In this document: one piece after another, positions 18,148-28,241 of the stretch | Layout: every line of letters starts with the position of its first letter | Numbering within the stretch: the first letter of the stretch is position 1 | NCBI GenBank assembly: GCA_049889775.1 | Contig: JBMHCT010000032.1 | Location: 62,001-126,000, forward strand | Length of the DNA stretch: 64,000 nt | Reading direction: 5' to 3' | Source: Jejuia sp049889775 | Lineage (GTDB): Bacteria > Bacteroidota > Bacteroidia > Flavobacteriales > Flavobacteriaceae | Notes under the pieces: model-generated | The model's database searches: none | What the model was told of the DNA's origin: nothing | What the model saw: the letters and a program-made list of their open reading frames with translations, nothing else | Translations under genes and position numbers: made by a program

Positions 18148-18177
18148 CTTTTATGAAATAAAAACTAAACCAGCTAT

Positions 18178-19644
18178 ATGAGAGTCCTTCAATTGTTACT
18201 TGTTGTGCTTACGCTTTTTACTTTCAGTTGCAATAACAATCAAAAAGGTAAATCAGGGAATATTAAGGAATCACTTAATAGCCCTAATATTATCCTATTC
18301 GTTTCCGATGACCATGGTACAGATGCCTTAGGTAGCTATGGCAACCCAATTATAAAAACGCCAAACTTAGATAAGCTAGCTTCAGAAGGAGTAAGGTTTA
18401 CCAATGCGTATTGTACCAGTGCAAGTTGTGCAGCAAGTAGGTCTGTAATATTATCAGGAATGTATGGGCATGCCACAGGAAGCTATGGTCATGTACATGA
18501 TTATCATCATTTTAGTACATACGACAATATAAAATCACTTTCAAATAGATTATCAAGTGCTGGATATCATACAGTGCGAATAGGTAAGTATCATGTAGCT
18601 CCCGAATCAGTGTATTTATTTGATGAGGTTCTTGCGGCAGACCCTAGAAATACTGTTGAAATGGCAGATGTTAGCAAAGGAGTTATTAACGGTGATAAAC
18701 CATTTTTTTTGTATTTCTGTACGGATGACCCACATCGTGGACATCCGTTTACGCCTGAACCATGGGATGCGGCCAATTCTTTTGGAAACAAAGAAGAAGG
18801 TTATAAAGGCGTTGAACAAATTACATATGATCCAAAAGATGTTTTAGTGCCAGAATTTCTCCCAGACACTAAAGAAACCCGAGAAGAAATAGCCCAATAC
18901 TACCAAAGTGTATCGCGCATAGATCAAGGTTTTGGGAGATTGATGAAACATTTAAAAGATGCAGGTAAAGTTGATAATACTATTGTGTTTTATATTTCTG
19001 ATAACGGAATGGCGTTCCCGGGAGCAAAAACTACGGTGTACGAACCCGGAATTAAATTACCATGTATTATTAAAGATCCTACCAAAGTAAAAGGCGGATT
19101 GAGCAATGAAGCGCGTATCTCTTGGGTGGATTTAACACCAACCATTTTGGATATGGCTAATGTAGATTACAAAGTAGATGAGTTTCACGGAAAGTCTTTT
19201 AAAGATATTATTTATAGTGAAAAACCCACTGGTTGGGATACAATTTACGCCTCTCATACCTTTCATGAAATTACCATGTATTATCCTATGCGTGTTATAA
19301 TTGAGGGCGATTATAAATTAATTTGGAACATTTCATATCCACTTGATTATCCTTTTGCTTCCGATTTATGGTCGTCTTCAACATGGCAAGCTATATATCG
19401 CAATAATGAAGAATACTTTGGACATAAAACTGTTAAGGATTATATAAAACGACCAGAGTTTGAACTATTTGATTTATCGAAAGATCCGAATGAATCAAAT
19501 AGTTTAGCGGATAATCCAAAATTTAAAAGTGTTTTAGAAACTTTAAAAAAGAACCTAAAACACTTTCAACTTAAAACTAAAGATCCTTGGTTAATCATGT
19601 GGGATCATGATAATGCATTACAAGGCACTGGTGTAAACTTATAA
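18178..19644 (+). CDS. S1 family sulfatase, lipoprotein (N-sulfoglucosamine sulfohydrolase-like)
   Basis: It hydrolyses sulfate esters or N-sulfate from glycans using formylglycine. The 488-residue protein has a lipobox FTFSC (Cys18), calcium-binding DD at residues 44-45 and the formylglycine motif CAASR starting at Cys84. GKYH lies in the active-site segment, and a later DNG (ISDNGMAFPG) completes the metal site. The overall pattern resembles SGSH-type sulfatases. It is the first gene of the island and converges on the next sulfatase gene with only 6 bp between the stops. Conversion of Cys84 needs a maturase that is not in the window. The true substrate is unknown. Confidence 0.88.
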   Translation: MRVLQLLLVVLTLFTFSCNNNQKGKSGNIKESLNSPNIILFVSDDHGTDALGSYGNPIIKTPNLDKLASEGVRFTNAYCTSASCAASRSVILSGMYGHATGSYGHVHDYHHFSTYDNIKSLSNRLSSAGYHTVRIGKYHVAPESVYLFDEVLAADPRNTVEMADVSKGVINGDKPFFLYFCTDDPHRGHPFTPEPWDAANSFGNKEEGYKGVEQITYDPKDVLVPEFLPDTKETREEIAQYYQSVSRIDQGFGRLMKHLKDAGKVDNTIVFYISDNGMAFPGAKTTVYEPGIKLPCIIKDPTKVKGGLSNEARISWVDLTPTILDMANVDYKVDEFHGKSFKDIIYSEKPTGWDTIYASHTFHEITMYYPMRVIIEGDYKLIWNISYPLDYPFASDLWSSSTWQAIYRNNEEYFGHKTVKDYIKRPEFELFDLSKDPNESNSLADNPKFKSVLETLKKNLKHFQLKTKDPWLIMWDHDNALQGTGVNL

Positions 19645-19650
19645 TAAACT

Positions 19651-21534
19651 TTATTTAAGCGGAGTCTTTCCCTCTAAATAAAGTATTCGCCACTCTACAT
19701 TTCGTTCTTCAAAAAGTTCTGGTTTTATTTTAGACCGATCTATATTAAACTTGTACTTATACGGATGATCATTCATTAAAACAATTGAATTCAAAATTAA
19801 TGAAGCCTCAGCGCCGTCTTCAGAGCTATAAAGAGCATTAGTCATTACTTCAACAGGATTTTCAACCTGAATTAAACCTAAATACTCCGCAGCTCTAACT
19901 CGGTTTATAAGTTCTTCATCATTTTTTGAAATATCTTTAACTTTAACATTGAATACATTAGCTTCTTCACCAAAATTACTACAAGTAATCAACGCCCAAT
20001 AACGCTCCCATGGATCGTTTGAATTTAAACTGTTTTCAATTTTGGTTTTGACACTTGCAAAATCTTCTAATATATAGTTTGAAATATCGACATATTTTGA
20101 AATAGCAGCTTTATGGGCTTGACCAAAAGCCACTGGATTTTCAAAAGCATTATTAATCAAATGGAATTCGGGATAAAATGATAAATCTGGCATGCCTTTT
20201 ACGCGACAATTCATATTTTCTCTTAAACTTTTCAGTGTTTCGGCATATTCAGTGTTATTCGCTAAGTTTTTTGTTTGATAAGGATCTGCTTCAACATCAT
20301 ATAAATATTCGGCATCTTTAGGTAAGAAGAATTGAGATTGTATTTCGTTTAATTTACCCTCTAAAAATAATTGTTTCCATTCTAGATATCCCAATTGCTT
20401 GTAGCGGTAATTATTCATTAAACCATCATAATTAAAAGTTTGATAGTTTCTTTCGTATTTGAATTTTCCTTTTCTAAGAGAGCGAACCATATCATACTTT
20501 TCATCAAATCTATCTGCATAACCAAAGGTTTCATCTCTTTCAGAAATATCTTCTTTTGAAACATTTTTTCCTAAGAATGGTTTTCCATCAATACCCTCTG
20601 GAATTTCAGCTCCAGCTAAGTTTAAGACTGTAGGCCCAAAATCTATAAAACTGACGAAACCATCTACTTTGGATGCAGGAGTTTGTGGTGCTAAATGTTC
20701 ATATTTTGAAGGAACATGTACGATAAGCGGCACGTGCAATCCCATTTCATTTATATAACCTTTACTTCCAGGAAGTACCCCACCATGATCACCGTAGTAA
20801 AAAATAAAAGTGTTGTCTAAAAGACCTTCTTTTTCAAGTTCGTCAATTACTTGACCTACTTGTTTATCCATGCCTTTTATTTTGTCATGATAACGCGCAA
20901 CGGTATATTTAAATAAATCCGTTTGTGGATGATTAGGTTGTACGAAAACAGAATCTTGGTTGGTATTAGTTCCTTTTTTAACATCTTCTTCAGTAAAATG
21001 AAGATTATATTCATGAGTGGAACCAAAGTTTACAACGTGAAAGAAAGGCTGACCTTCCAGACGGTTTTTCCATGATGCTTTTTTAGAGGAATCGTTCCAA
21101 ACACTATCACTTTTTATGATGTTATAATCTTCCTTTGCATTATTTGAGGTATAATATCCAGCTTTTCGTAAATAATAAGGAAACATCTCAACATCCTTGG
21201 GCATTGGTACAATTTGCATTTTTCTATGAAAATTAGTACCAATTCTAGGACCGTAGCAACCCGATATTAAAGTAGATCTAGCCGAACTGCAGACTGGTGC
21301 ATTTGAAAACGCATGCGTATAAATTAGTCCATTAGTTGCTAATCTTTCAATATTGGGAGTTTCAGCACCATTCTCATCAAATAATTTTAAATAATGCTTA
21401 GAGTTGTCCTCTGAAACGATCCAAACAATATTAGGCGGTGCTTCAGGTTCTACTATTTTGGGTTCAGATTTGCAAGAGTTTAGCAGTGTAATAGTGGTGA
21501 TGCATAAAACCGCCACATATTTTAAACGTATCAT
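19651..21534 (-). CDS. S1 family sulfatase with CSSAR motif and C-terminal repeat region, lipoprotein
   Basis: The 627-residue lipoprotein (LLNSC, Cys21) has the sulfatase core: SEDN near residue 41, a formylglycine motif CSSAR at Cys82, and GDHGGVLPGSKG later. The motif has Ser where C-x-P/A-x-R usually has Pro or Ala, so maturation efficiency is worth testing. A region after about residue 490, with helical pairs (WERYWALITC, RVRAAEYLGL), looks like HEAT-type repeats. The gene is 31 bp downstream of the fucosidase gene and so likely co-transcribed with it. Confidence 0.86.
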   Translation of the reverse strand: MIRLKYVAVLCITTITLLNSCKSEPKIVEPEAPPNIVWIVSEDNSKHYLKLFDENGAETPNIERLATNGLIYTHAFSNAPVCSSARSTLISGCYGPRIGTNFHRKMQIVPMPKDVEMFPYYLRKAGYYTSNNAKEDYNIIKSDSVWNDSSKKASWKNRLEGQPFFHVVNFGSTHEYNLHFTEEDVKKGTNTNQDSVFVQPNHPQTDLFKYTVARYHDKIKGMDKQVGQVIDELEKEGLLDNTFIFYYGDHGGVLPGSKGYINEMGLHVPLIVHVPSKYEHLAPQTPASKVDGFVSFIDFGPTVLNLAGAEIPEGIDGKPFLGKNVSKEDISERDETFGYADRFDEKYDMVRSLRKGKFKYERNYQTFNYDGLMNNYRYKQLGYLEWKQLFLEGKLNEIQSQFFLPKDAEYLYDVEADPYQTKNLANNTEYAETLKSLRENMNCRVKGMPDLSFYPEFHLINNAFENPVAFGQAHKAAISKYVDISNYILEDFASVKTKIENSLNSNDPWERYWALITCSNFGEEANVFNVKVKDISKNDEELINRVRAAEYLGLIQVENPVEVMTNALYSSEDGAEASLILNSIVLMNDHPYKYKFNIDRSKIKPELFEERNVEWRILYLEGKTPLK

Positions 21535-21565
21535 AAAAGTTTAGTTTTAGTAAATCTAATAAAAG

Positions 21566-23158
21566 TTAGTCAACATGTGCAGCAACATCGCCACCTATAT
21601 TATTTTCTTTATATCCTTCTAGTTCAATTTTATAAACATGAGCGTAAGAATATGGAATAGATTTCGGTGCTTTGATTACGAGCCCTTTTGTGTTGCGTTC
21701 CCATACAATTGTTTCGTCACTGCCTAGAAGTGAAATATTTTCAATTTTCGAATTTAATAAACCAATTTCTGTTGTAAGAGATTTAATTATAGTCTCACCA
21801 TTTGGCTCGTCCATGACAAGTGCGTAGAATACCTTGTCTGTTTTCTTTGTGAATCTAATATCTGTATTGGTATACTCAATTTTAATTTTTTCAACTTTAT
21901 GTCCCCCTTCAGGAAGACGTGTAGGCCCTTCTCCAAAAATGGTCCAAGGTCTAGTGCCATAAATTGCTTCACCATTAATTTCTAACCATTGTCCCATATC
22001 CGTTAATAAATCCACCATAACTTGAGGAATAGAACCATCTGGATTAGGAGGTACGTTTAATAACATACTTCCGTTTTTAGAAACGATATCAATAAGTATG
22101 TCAACTAAATCATTTGGTGTTTTAAACTTAGCATTTGGTCTGTAAAACCAGGCTCCTGGAGACGTATCTGTTAACCAAAAATCTTTTTTGGGTTGATTGG
22201 GTCTACCACGTTCATAATCTTTAACTGCAACGTCATCGTTAAAGGTGGTTTCTTTGTAGCAAATCACAACTTCTTTATTAAGCGCCTTTGCTTGATTGTA
22301 ATAATAGTTTAAAAACTTTACACGACTTTCTTTAGTCATGTTTTCAAGCCACCAATCAAACCAAATCACATCTGGTTCGTATAAATCCATAAACTCTTTC
22401 AGTTTTGCCCACCAAGCTTCATAAAAGTCAGCATCTGGGGTTTCAGAATCTAAAGGATGAGGATTGGTATATAAGTCGTAATCCTTTTTAGATATACCAC
22501 CATGAAAATGGGACGGCGCAAAATACTGCCAAGTAAAAGCATGATGGAATGATCCTAAAAATTTCATGCCTCTAGCCGTTATTTCTTTTTTTAATTCTGC
22601 GGAAGGATTCACTCCGCCATAGTTCATAGAGTTCCATCGTGTAGCTTTAGAATCCCACATGGCAAAATTATCATGGTGCATTGCTACAGGTCCCGCAAAT
22701 TTGGCACCTGATTTTTCAAACAATTCTGCCCATTCTTTGGCATTGAAACCAGAAGCATCAAATTGCTCTATAATATGCTTATAACCATACTTTTTTGGGT
22801 TACCATACTTTTCTTTATGATGAATATAATTGCTTGTTGGTTTTCCATTTTTTGTTGGTACTTTCTTGCCATCCGTGTACATTTTCATGCCATGCCAGCC
22901 AGCATACCATTTATTTGGATCTGCATCTACAAAGGCCGAAGATACTGGTCCCCAATGTGCATAAATTCCAAATTTGGCATCTTGAAACCATTCTGGAACT
23001 GGGTTCACAGGAGTGTCTAGCTCTGACTTCCAATCTATGTTCGGATCTTTTTGAGCAGAAATAACAATAAAATTGCTCAATAAGCATATTAAAGCTAGTG
23101 CTTTAACACGAAAGATAGAAAAGGTTCTTATTTTTTCTAAAATATTTTTTGAAATCAT
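21566..23158 (-). CDS. GH29 alpha-L-fucosidase, exported
   Basis: It is a retaining exo-fucosidase releasing terminal L-fucose. The 530-residue protein has a long N-region and signal peptide ending near VISAQ. Family signatures are KFGIYAHWGP (residues 62-71), AMHHDNFAMW (159-168) and WFDWW, with the predicted nucleophile Asp268. The acid/base residue varies in GH29 and was not assigned. A C-terminal beta-sandwich follows from about residue 420. Together with adjacent sulfatases it indicates a sulfated fucose-containing glycan. It is transcribed divergently from the next sulfatase, with a -7 box at 23200-23207. Confidence 0.92.
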   Translation of the reverse strand: MISKNILEKIRTFSIFRVKALALICLLSNFIVISAQKDPNIDWKSELDTPVNPVPEWFQDAKFGIYAHWGPVSSAFVDADPNKWYAGWHGMKMYTDGKKVPTKNGKPTSNYIHHKEKYGNPKKYGYKHIIEQFDASGFNAKEWAELFEKSGAKFAGPVAMHHDNFAMWDSKATRWNSMNYGGVNPSAELKKEITARGMKFLGSFHHAFTWQYFAPSHFHGGISKKDYDLYTNPHPLDSETPDADFYEAWWAKLKEFMDLYEPDVIWFDWWLENMTKESRVKFLNYYYNQAKALNKEVVICYKETTFNDDVAVKDYERGRPNQPKKDFWLTDTSPGAWFYRPNAKFKTPNDLVDILIDIVSKNGSMLLNVPPNPDGSIPQVMVDLLTDMGQWLEINGEAIYGTRPWTIFGEGPTRLPEGGHKVEKIKIEYTNTDIRFTKKTDKVFYALVMDEPNGETIIKSLTTEIGLLNSKIENISLLGSDETIVWERNTKGLVIKAPKSIPYSYAHVYKIELEGYKENNIGGDVAAHVD

Positions 23159-23199
23159 TTATGGTGTAGTTTATTAAAAAAGACAATTATTCAATAAAT

Positions 23200-23207
23200 C
23201 AAAAGTA
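23200..23207 (-). promoter_or_regulatory. -7 promoter element for the fucosidase-sulfatase operon
   Basis: On the minus strand TACTTTTG matches TAnnTTTG, 42 bp before the fucosidase ATG. The nearest TTG box is 23 bp further up, slightly longer than usual. Confidence 0.45.
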
Positions 23208-23376
23208 TGTAAGCCATTGTGTATTCCTGTCAACATATGGACTATTATATGCAATAAATGTTTCTATGTTATGTAAGTAGAGCATTTTTAAGGAAATTTA
23301 ATTTTTTTGATTTACAAAAAACACATTTGTTCTACTATTAAAATAGTTTAAGCAGCGAAATATATTGTTAACTATC

Positions 23377-23384
23377 TAGATTTG
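23377..23384 (+). promoter_or_regulatory. -7 promoter element for the arylsulfatase operon
   Basis: TAGATTTG matches TAnnTTTG, 31 bp before the ATG at 23416. It lies in the 257-bp divergent region shared with the fucosidase gene. No good TTG box was found. Confidence 0.45.
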
Positions 23385-23415
23385 TAACATTATAATATAA
23401 TTAGACACTTTAAAG

Positions 23416-25239
23416 ATGAGAATTACGATAGTTTTAATACTTTCTTTATTTGTAACAAGTTGTGCAAAAATTAAAAATAAGAATAACGAAAATAATGAGA
23501 AGCAGCAGATGCCTAACGTTGTTTTTGTTATCACCGATGATCAAGGGTATGGTGATATTGGAGCACATGGTAACACTGTTATAAAAACACCTAATATTGA
23601 CGCGCTTTATAATGAGAGCTACCGATTTACGGACTTTCATGTTGGTCCTACATGTGCACCAACACGTTCTGGATTAATGACTGGAAGATATGCAAATGAG
23701 GTAGGTGTTTGGCATACCGTAGGTGGATGGTCTTTATTAAGAGAGCAGGAAAAAACAATGGCTGATATGTTTTCTGAAGCAGGTTATGTTACTGGTGGTT
23801 TTGGAAAATGGCATTTAGGCGACAATTATCCGTTTAGGCCAGAGCACAGAGGCTTTCAAGAAACAGTAATGCATGGTGGCGGTGGTGTAGATCAAACACC
23901 AGATTATTGGGGTAATACTTATTTTGATGATACTTATTTTAAGAATGGTAAGCCACAAAAATATAAGGGGTATTGTACAGATGTATTTTTTGAGGAGGCT
24001 ACTAATTTTATAAGCAAAAATAGGGATAAGCCCTTCTTTTGCTATATCTCCACAAATGCTCCACATGGTCCTTATCATGTGCCTCTGCAGTATTACAATA
24101 TGTACAAAGATTTAGGAGAAGATATACTTCATGATACTCAAAAACGATTTTACGGAATGATTAGTAATGTAGATGATAATTTAGGTAAGCTAAGAACCAA
24201 ACTTAAAGATCTTAAAATAGCAGATAATACTATTTTAATTTTCATGACGGATAATGGAACTTCTGCAGGATATTATAATAAAAAAGGAAAGGTTACTGGA
24301 TATAATGCCGAAATGAGAGGTACAAAAGGCAGTGAGTATGAAGGTGGACATCGCGTACCATTTTTTATCCATTGGAAAAATGGAAATATTGCAACAGGAA
24401 CCGATATCAATGAATTGTCAGCTAATGTTGATGTATTGCCTACCTTGGCAGATTTGTGTAAAATCAAGCTTCCAAAAGATCATCTAGAGCTTGCGGGTCA
24501 AAGCCTAGTACCTTTTATTGAAGATCCCAATAAAAAAGATGACAGGATGTTGATTACGGATTCACAAAGAATACAAGTGCCTGAAAAATGGAGACGGTCG
24601 TCCGTGATGCAAAACAAATGGCGATTGGTAAATGGTAAAGAATTATATAACCTTGAAACAGATAGAGGACAAAAAAATGATTTAGCCAAGGAACACCCAG
24701 AAAGAGTGGAAGAAATGAGAGGGTTTTACGAAGACTGGTGGAAGCGGGTATCGGTGCAATTTGATGAAGAAGTTTATTTTAAAATTGGTGCCTCAGAGGA
24801 AAACCCCATTACGCTAACATGTCATGATGTTCATATTGCAGAAGGAAAATACACATGGAACCAAAGATATATTCGAAGTGGTGTGAAAGGAACTGGGTAT
24901 TGGAGTATTGATGTAAAAGAAGAAGGAGATTATGCTGTGTCTTTAAGAAGATATCCTATCGAAGCTGATGCCTTGATTAATGGAACTGTACCTGCAATTA
25001 CCAAAGACCAAAAACCTGGTTTACACAATGATTATGTGGAGGGTGTCAACTTAAAATATATAACGGCAAAAATTGAAATTGGTGATGATATTAAAGAATC
25101 TATGACTGTTTCAAATGAAGATAAATCTTCAGATTTTAAAGTGCATTTAAATTCTGGGAAAACCAAATTGCGAGCTAGTTTCTTTAATGATAAAGATGAA
25201 GAAAACGTGGCGTATTATGTGTATATCAAAAAAATATAA
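23416..25239 (+). CDS. S1 family arylsulfatase with C-terminal domain, lipoprotein
   Basis: The 607-residue lipoprotein (lipobox FVTSC, Cys16) has metal-binding DDQGYGD at residues 41-47, the formylglycine motif CAPTR at Cys80, GKWHLGD and a later TDNGTS. An extra beta-rich domain of about 130 residues (from about 475) ends the protein and may shape substrate binding. It reads directly into the next sulfatase gene: the stop and the next ATG are adjacent, so the two are translationally coupled. The arylsulfatase A-like core is clear; the sugar and sulfate position are not. Confidence 0.9.
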   Translation: MRITIVLILSLFVTSCAKIKNKNNENNEKQQMPNVVFVITDDQGYGDIGAHGNTVIKTPNIDALYNESYRFTDFHVGPTCAPTRSGLMTGRYANEVGVWHTVGGWSLLREQEKTMADMFSEAGYVTGGFGKWHLGDNYPFRPEHRGFQETVMHGGGGVDQTPDYWGNTYFDDTYFKNGKPQKYKGYCTDVFFEEATNFISKNRDKPFFCYISTNAPHGPYHVPLQYYNMYKDLGEDILHDTQKRFYGMISNVDDNLGKLRTKLKDLKIADNTILIFMTDNGTSAGYYNKKGKVTGYNAEMRGTKGSEYEGGHRVPFFIHWKNGNIATGTDINELSANVDVLPTLADLCKIKLPKDHLELAGQSLVPFIEDPNKKDDRMLITDSQRIQVPEKWRRSSVMQNKWRLVNGKELYNLETDRGQKNDLAKEHPERVEEMRGFYEDWWKRVSVQFDEEVYFKIGASEENPITLTCHDVHIAEGKYTWNQRYIRSGVKGTGYWSIDVKEEGDYAVSLRRYPIEADALINGTVPAITKDQKPGLHNDYVEGVNLKYITAKIEIGDDIKESMTVSNEDKSSDFKVHLNSGKTKLRASFFNDKDEENVAYYVYIKKI

Positions 25240-26910
25240 ATGACATTTTTAAATAACATATTAAAAGGCGTTTTAATTTTCATTTTTGTGGTTACGCCTT
25301 TATTGAAAATCAAAGCACAAGAACGTCCAAATATCATATTTATCTTAACAGATGATCAGTCTTACGGCATGATGGGATGCGATGGAAATACCTTAGTTCA
25401 AACGCCAAATTTAGATCAGTTAGCCGCTGATGGTGCCTTTTTTACCAATGCTCACATCACAAGTGCCATTTGTACACCAAGTAGAATTTCAATTTTATTA
25501 AGTCAGTTTGAAAGAAAGCATGGTGTAAATTTTAATTCTGGGACCAGTATTTCTGATGAAGCTTGGGAGCAATCTTATCCAGTAATTATGAGGAATTCTG
25601 GGTATTACACGGGTTGGATAGGTAAAAACCATGCACCTATTGGAGATGGTGGTTATACTAGCGGTTTAATGGAGAAAAGTTTTGATTATTGGTATGCGGG
25701 TCACGGCCATATAAGGTTTTATCCTAAAGAAGTTCATGATATTTTTAACGATGCCATTGCACATACACAACCCGAAATTATTAATGAAGCCACGGATGAT
25801 TTTTTAGACCCTAATGCCAGAAAATTGAAAGGTGCCCTGAGATTTTTGGAGGTAAGACCTAAAAATAAACCGTTCATGCTATCTTTGAATTTTAATTTGC
25901 CACATGGTGCGGGAACAAGCTCGATGAAGTTGAAAGATGATGATGACGACATTTACAAAACTTTGTATCGAGATTTGGATATTCCAATGCCCAAGCATTA
26001 CGTGGCTAAAGCTGATATTCAGACTCCAAAATTACCTACCAGTATTCATAGAGCTTTTGACAGGCAAACGGGTTACAATTATGTAGATACTCCAGAAACA
26101 AACAAGGAACGCATCATTCGACAGATGCAAGCAATGACTGGTATTGATCGTATGGTTGGTAATCTTAGACAAAAACTTAGAGATTTAGATTTAGATAAGA
26201 ATACGATTATCATTTTTTCGTCAGATCATGGTTTATTTATGGGCGAATATGGATTAGGCGGAAAAGCATTGTGTTACGAAAAAACAACTCATGTACCCAT
26301 GATGATTATGGATCCAAGAGTAAAAAGAAAGTACAAAGGTTTAAAAAGTGATGCATTGGTACAAAGCATAGATGTAGCTCCAACAATCTTGTCTTTAGCT
26401 GGAATAGAACAACCTAAAAGTTTTCAAGGAAAAGATATTTCGCATTTTGTAATTGGAGATGTGAGTTCGGTTAGAGACTATGTGCTTACTGAAAATCTAT
26501 GGTCTACACAATTTGGTAACCCTAGATGTGAAGCCATTCAAAATAAAGAATGGAAATACATCAGATATTATAAAAACAAAACGCTATCGGCAACAAGAAA
26601 AATTGAAACGGCAAAAGCCATTGGTATGCCAATTAATAAGATGTTGTATGCGGTTCATGATTCGGATATTGCATTGTATAGAGATTTTGCGGAGTTACCT
26701 TTGAATGGAGAGCAACCTGTTTATGAGGAACTATATAATTTGAAAAATGATCCTTCAGAATTAACTAATCTGGTAAATGATGCAAACTATATAACTATTC
26801 TTGAAGAATTAAGAAACGAATGGTTAGTTCAGATTACTCAAGCAAGAGGAACAGGAGTACCCAAAGTATTGCGTTACACAAGCAATAGTCACCCAAAAGG
26901 AGGACATTAA
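25240..26910 (+). CDS. S1 family sulfatase, exported
   Basis: The 556-residue protein has a cleavable signal peptide ending near KIKAQ, metal-binding DDQ at residues 38-40 and the canonical formylglycine motif CTPSR at Cys78. A second metal/active-site block SSDHGLFMGE lies in the middle. Unlike its operon partner it has no lipobox Cys, so it may be soluble in the periplasm. Its 3' end overlaps the convergent DUF6786-like gene by 4 bp. Confidence 0.9.
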   Translation: MTFLNNILKGVLIFIFVVTPLLKIKAQERPNIIFILTDDQSYGMMGCDGNTLVQTPNLDQLAADGAFFTNAHITSAICTPSRISILLSQFERKHGVNFNSGTSISDEAWEQSYPVIMRNSGYYTGWIGKNHAPIGDGGYTSGLMEKSFDYWYAGHGHIRFYPKEVHDIFNDAIAHTQPEIINEATDDFLDPNARKLKGALRFLEVRPKNKPFMLSLNFNLPHGAGTSSMKLKDDDDDIYKTLYRDLDIPMPKHYVAKADIQTPKLPTSIHRAFDRQTGYNYVDTPETNKERIIRQMQAMTGIDRMVGNLRQKLRDLDLDKNTIIIFSSDHGLFMGEYGLGGKALCYEKTTHVPMMIMDPRVKRKYKGLKSDALVQSIDVAPTILSLAGIEQPKSFQGKDISHFVIGDVSSVRDYVLTENLWSTQFGNPRCEAIQNKEWKYIRYYKNKTLSATRKIETAKAIGMPINKMLYAVHDSDIALYRDFAELPLNGEQPVYEELYNLKNDPSELTNLVNDANYITILEELRNEWLVQITQARGTGVPKVLRYTSNSHPKGGH

Positions 26911-28091
26911 AATTGAGGTATATTTTCTAGATCTACTCCAAGTACTTTTTGGGCTATTTCATTAATTTTTTTTGGATTGCCTTGAAAGTGATACATAGTT
27001 TGTTTATGATGCATAGTTTCCAAACTGTCTAGTTCTTTGGCACTCGAGGAAGTTTCAAATTCATAAAAAGGCCAATTTCTGTCTAATGCTTGATTCACTT
27101 CACCATTAAAAATGTTGGTGACATCACCAGCGTAAGGTTTCTTGTTATTAGGTAGTGAATTAACATAAAGCGAATCGTTTTCAAATGTGAATTTAACAAT
27201 ATTCAAAAGTTGTTTTTCTTTAGAATAGCTTCCCATGATGTTTGTTGTTAGTTCAGGTTTTACACCAATTTTGTTTAAACCCATAGCGTCTGCTTTGTAA
27301 TAGGCAACGTTGTTTTTAATCTTTAGTCTTTCTGGGGTTACAGGTGTAAAGTAGCCAGTTAAGCTATCTGTGTTTTTCTGCAACGGAATAAAAACCATAT
27401 TGTCAAGAGTGGTTAACAGCGCTCCCAAATCCCAAATACAAAGTAAACCTTTGTCTTTGTCCCATGCTTCGCCAATATTTTTAATTGCACTTTCCGTACT
27501 AAAACCAACATAAGCCATATCGTTATTAATCGGTAAACCTAAATCTTGCTCAACCTCAGGTTTAGTTAGTAAGGTTATCTTTCTTTTGGCTTCAATATTA
27601 AAAATAGTACCGAAGTGATTTCGGATATTCATTTTACCTCCATAAGTTACCGAAAGACTATCTTTTTCTAGTAAATTAAACTTCTGAAAATTTAAATCTG
27701 GAGATATTTTCATATTTTCAACACGTCTTTCATCGTCTGGATCAAAAAAAATGGAGTATTTCCCAAATTCAGGTCCAAACCATAGTCGGCTTTCTCCACC
27801 GAGTTTAGATATTGTAGTATCAAAAGTGCCATCCTCAAAGCGTTTCCAGTTAATGTAGCCATAAGATGAACCATCAAATCCAGATGCTGTACTCGTAAAG
27901 ACTCGACCTTGATATGCTCCAGAAATAGCTATAGCTGATTCGTTGATTCTAAGTATTTCTAAATCATCAATAGGTTTTAGTTTATTAACTACCTCCTTAA
28001 AAGAAGGATAAGCAGAATCGTTATTTTTAGCAAATTCGCAACTAAATGAAACTGCAGAAATAACGAATGCAAAACACAACATTTTCAACAT
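26907..28091 (-). CDS. DUF6786-like lipoprotein in the sulfatase island
   Basis: The 394-residue protein has a signal sequence with Cys18 in a lipobox-like VSFSCE. It is beta-rich, with the block AISGAYQGRVFTSTASG early and WFGPEFGKYSIFFDP near residue 105. That resembles DUF6786 proteins, which are often found beside sulfatases and glycosidases and have a mutarotase-like beta fold. No catalytic residues can be assigned. Its position between sulfatases suggests a role in binding or processing the same glycan. It is monocistronic. Confidence 0.6.
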   Translation of the reverse strand: MLKMLCFAFVISAVSFSCEFAKNNDSAYPSFKEVVNKLKPIDDLEILRINESAIAISGAYQGRVFTSTASGFDGSSYGYINWKRFEDGTFDTTISKLGGESRLWFGPEFGKYSIFFDPDDERRVENMKISPDLNFQKFNLLEKDSLSVTYGGKMNIRNHFGTIFNIEAKRKITLLTKPEVEQDLGLPINNDMAYVGFSTESAIKNIGEAWDKDKGLLCIWDLGALLTTLDNMVFIPLQKNTDSLTGYFTPVTPERLKIKNNVAYYKADAMGLNKIGVKPELTTNIMGSYSKEKQLLNIVKFTFENDSLYVNSLPNNKKPYAGDVTNIFNGEVNQALDRNWPFYEFETSSSAKELDSLETMHHKQTMYHFQGNPKKINEIAQKVLGVDLENIPQF

Positions 28092-28241
28092 CTAGTGAAG
28101 ATTTTTATAGCACTTAAAATTACAATTTATTTATACAAAAGAGTTCCTTTTCATATTTTGTGGTGTAATATTAATGATGTGTTGTATTGAAATTAAATAG
28201 AATTGATGTAATTTCATAATTCATAATCTTTAATATTAAGA

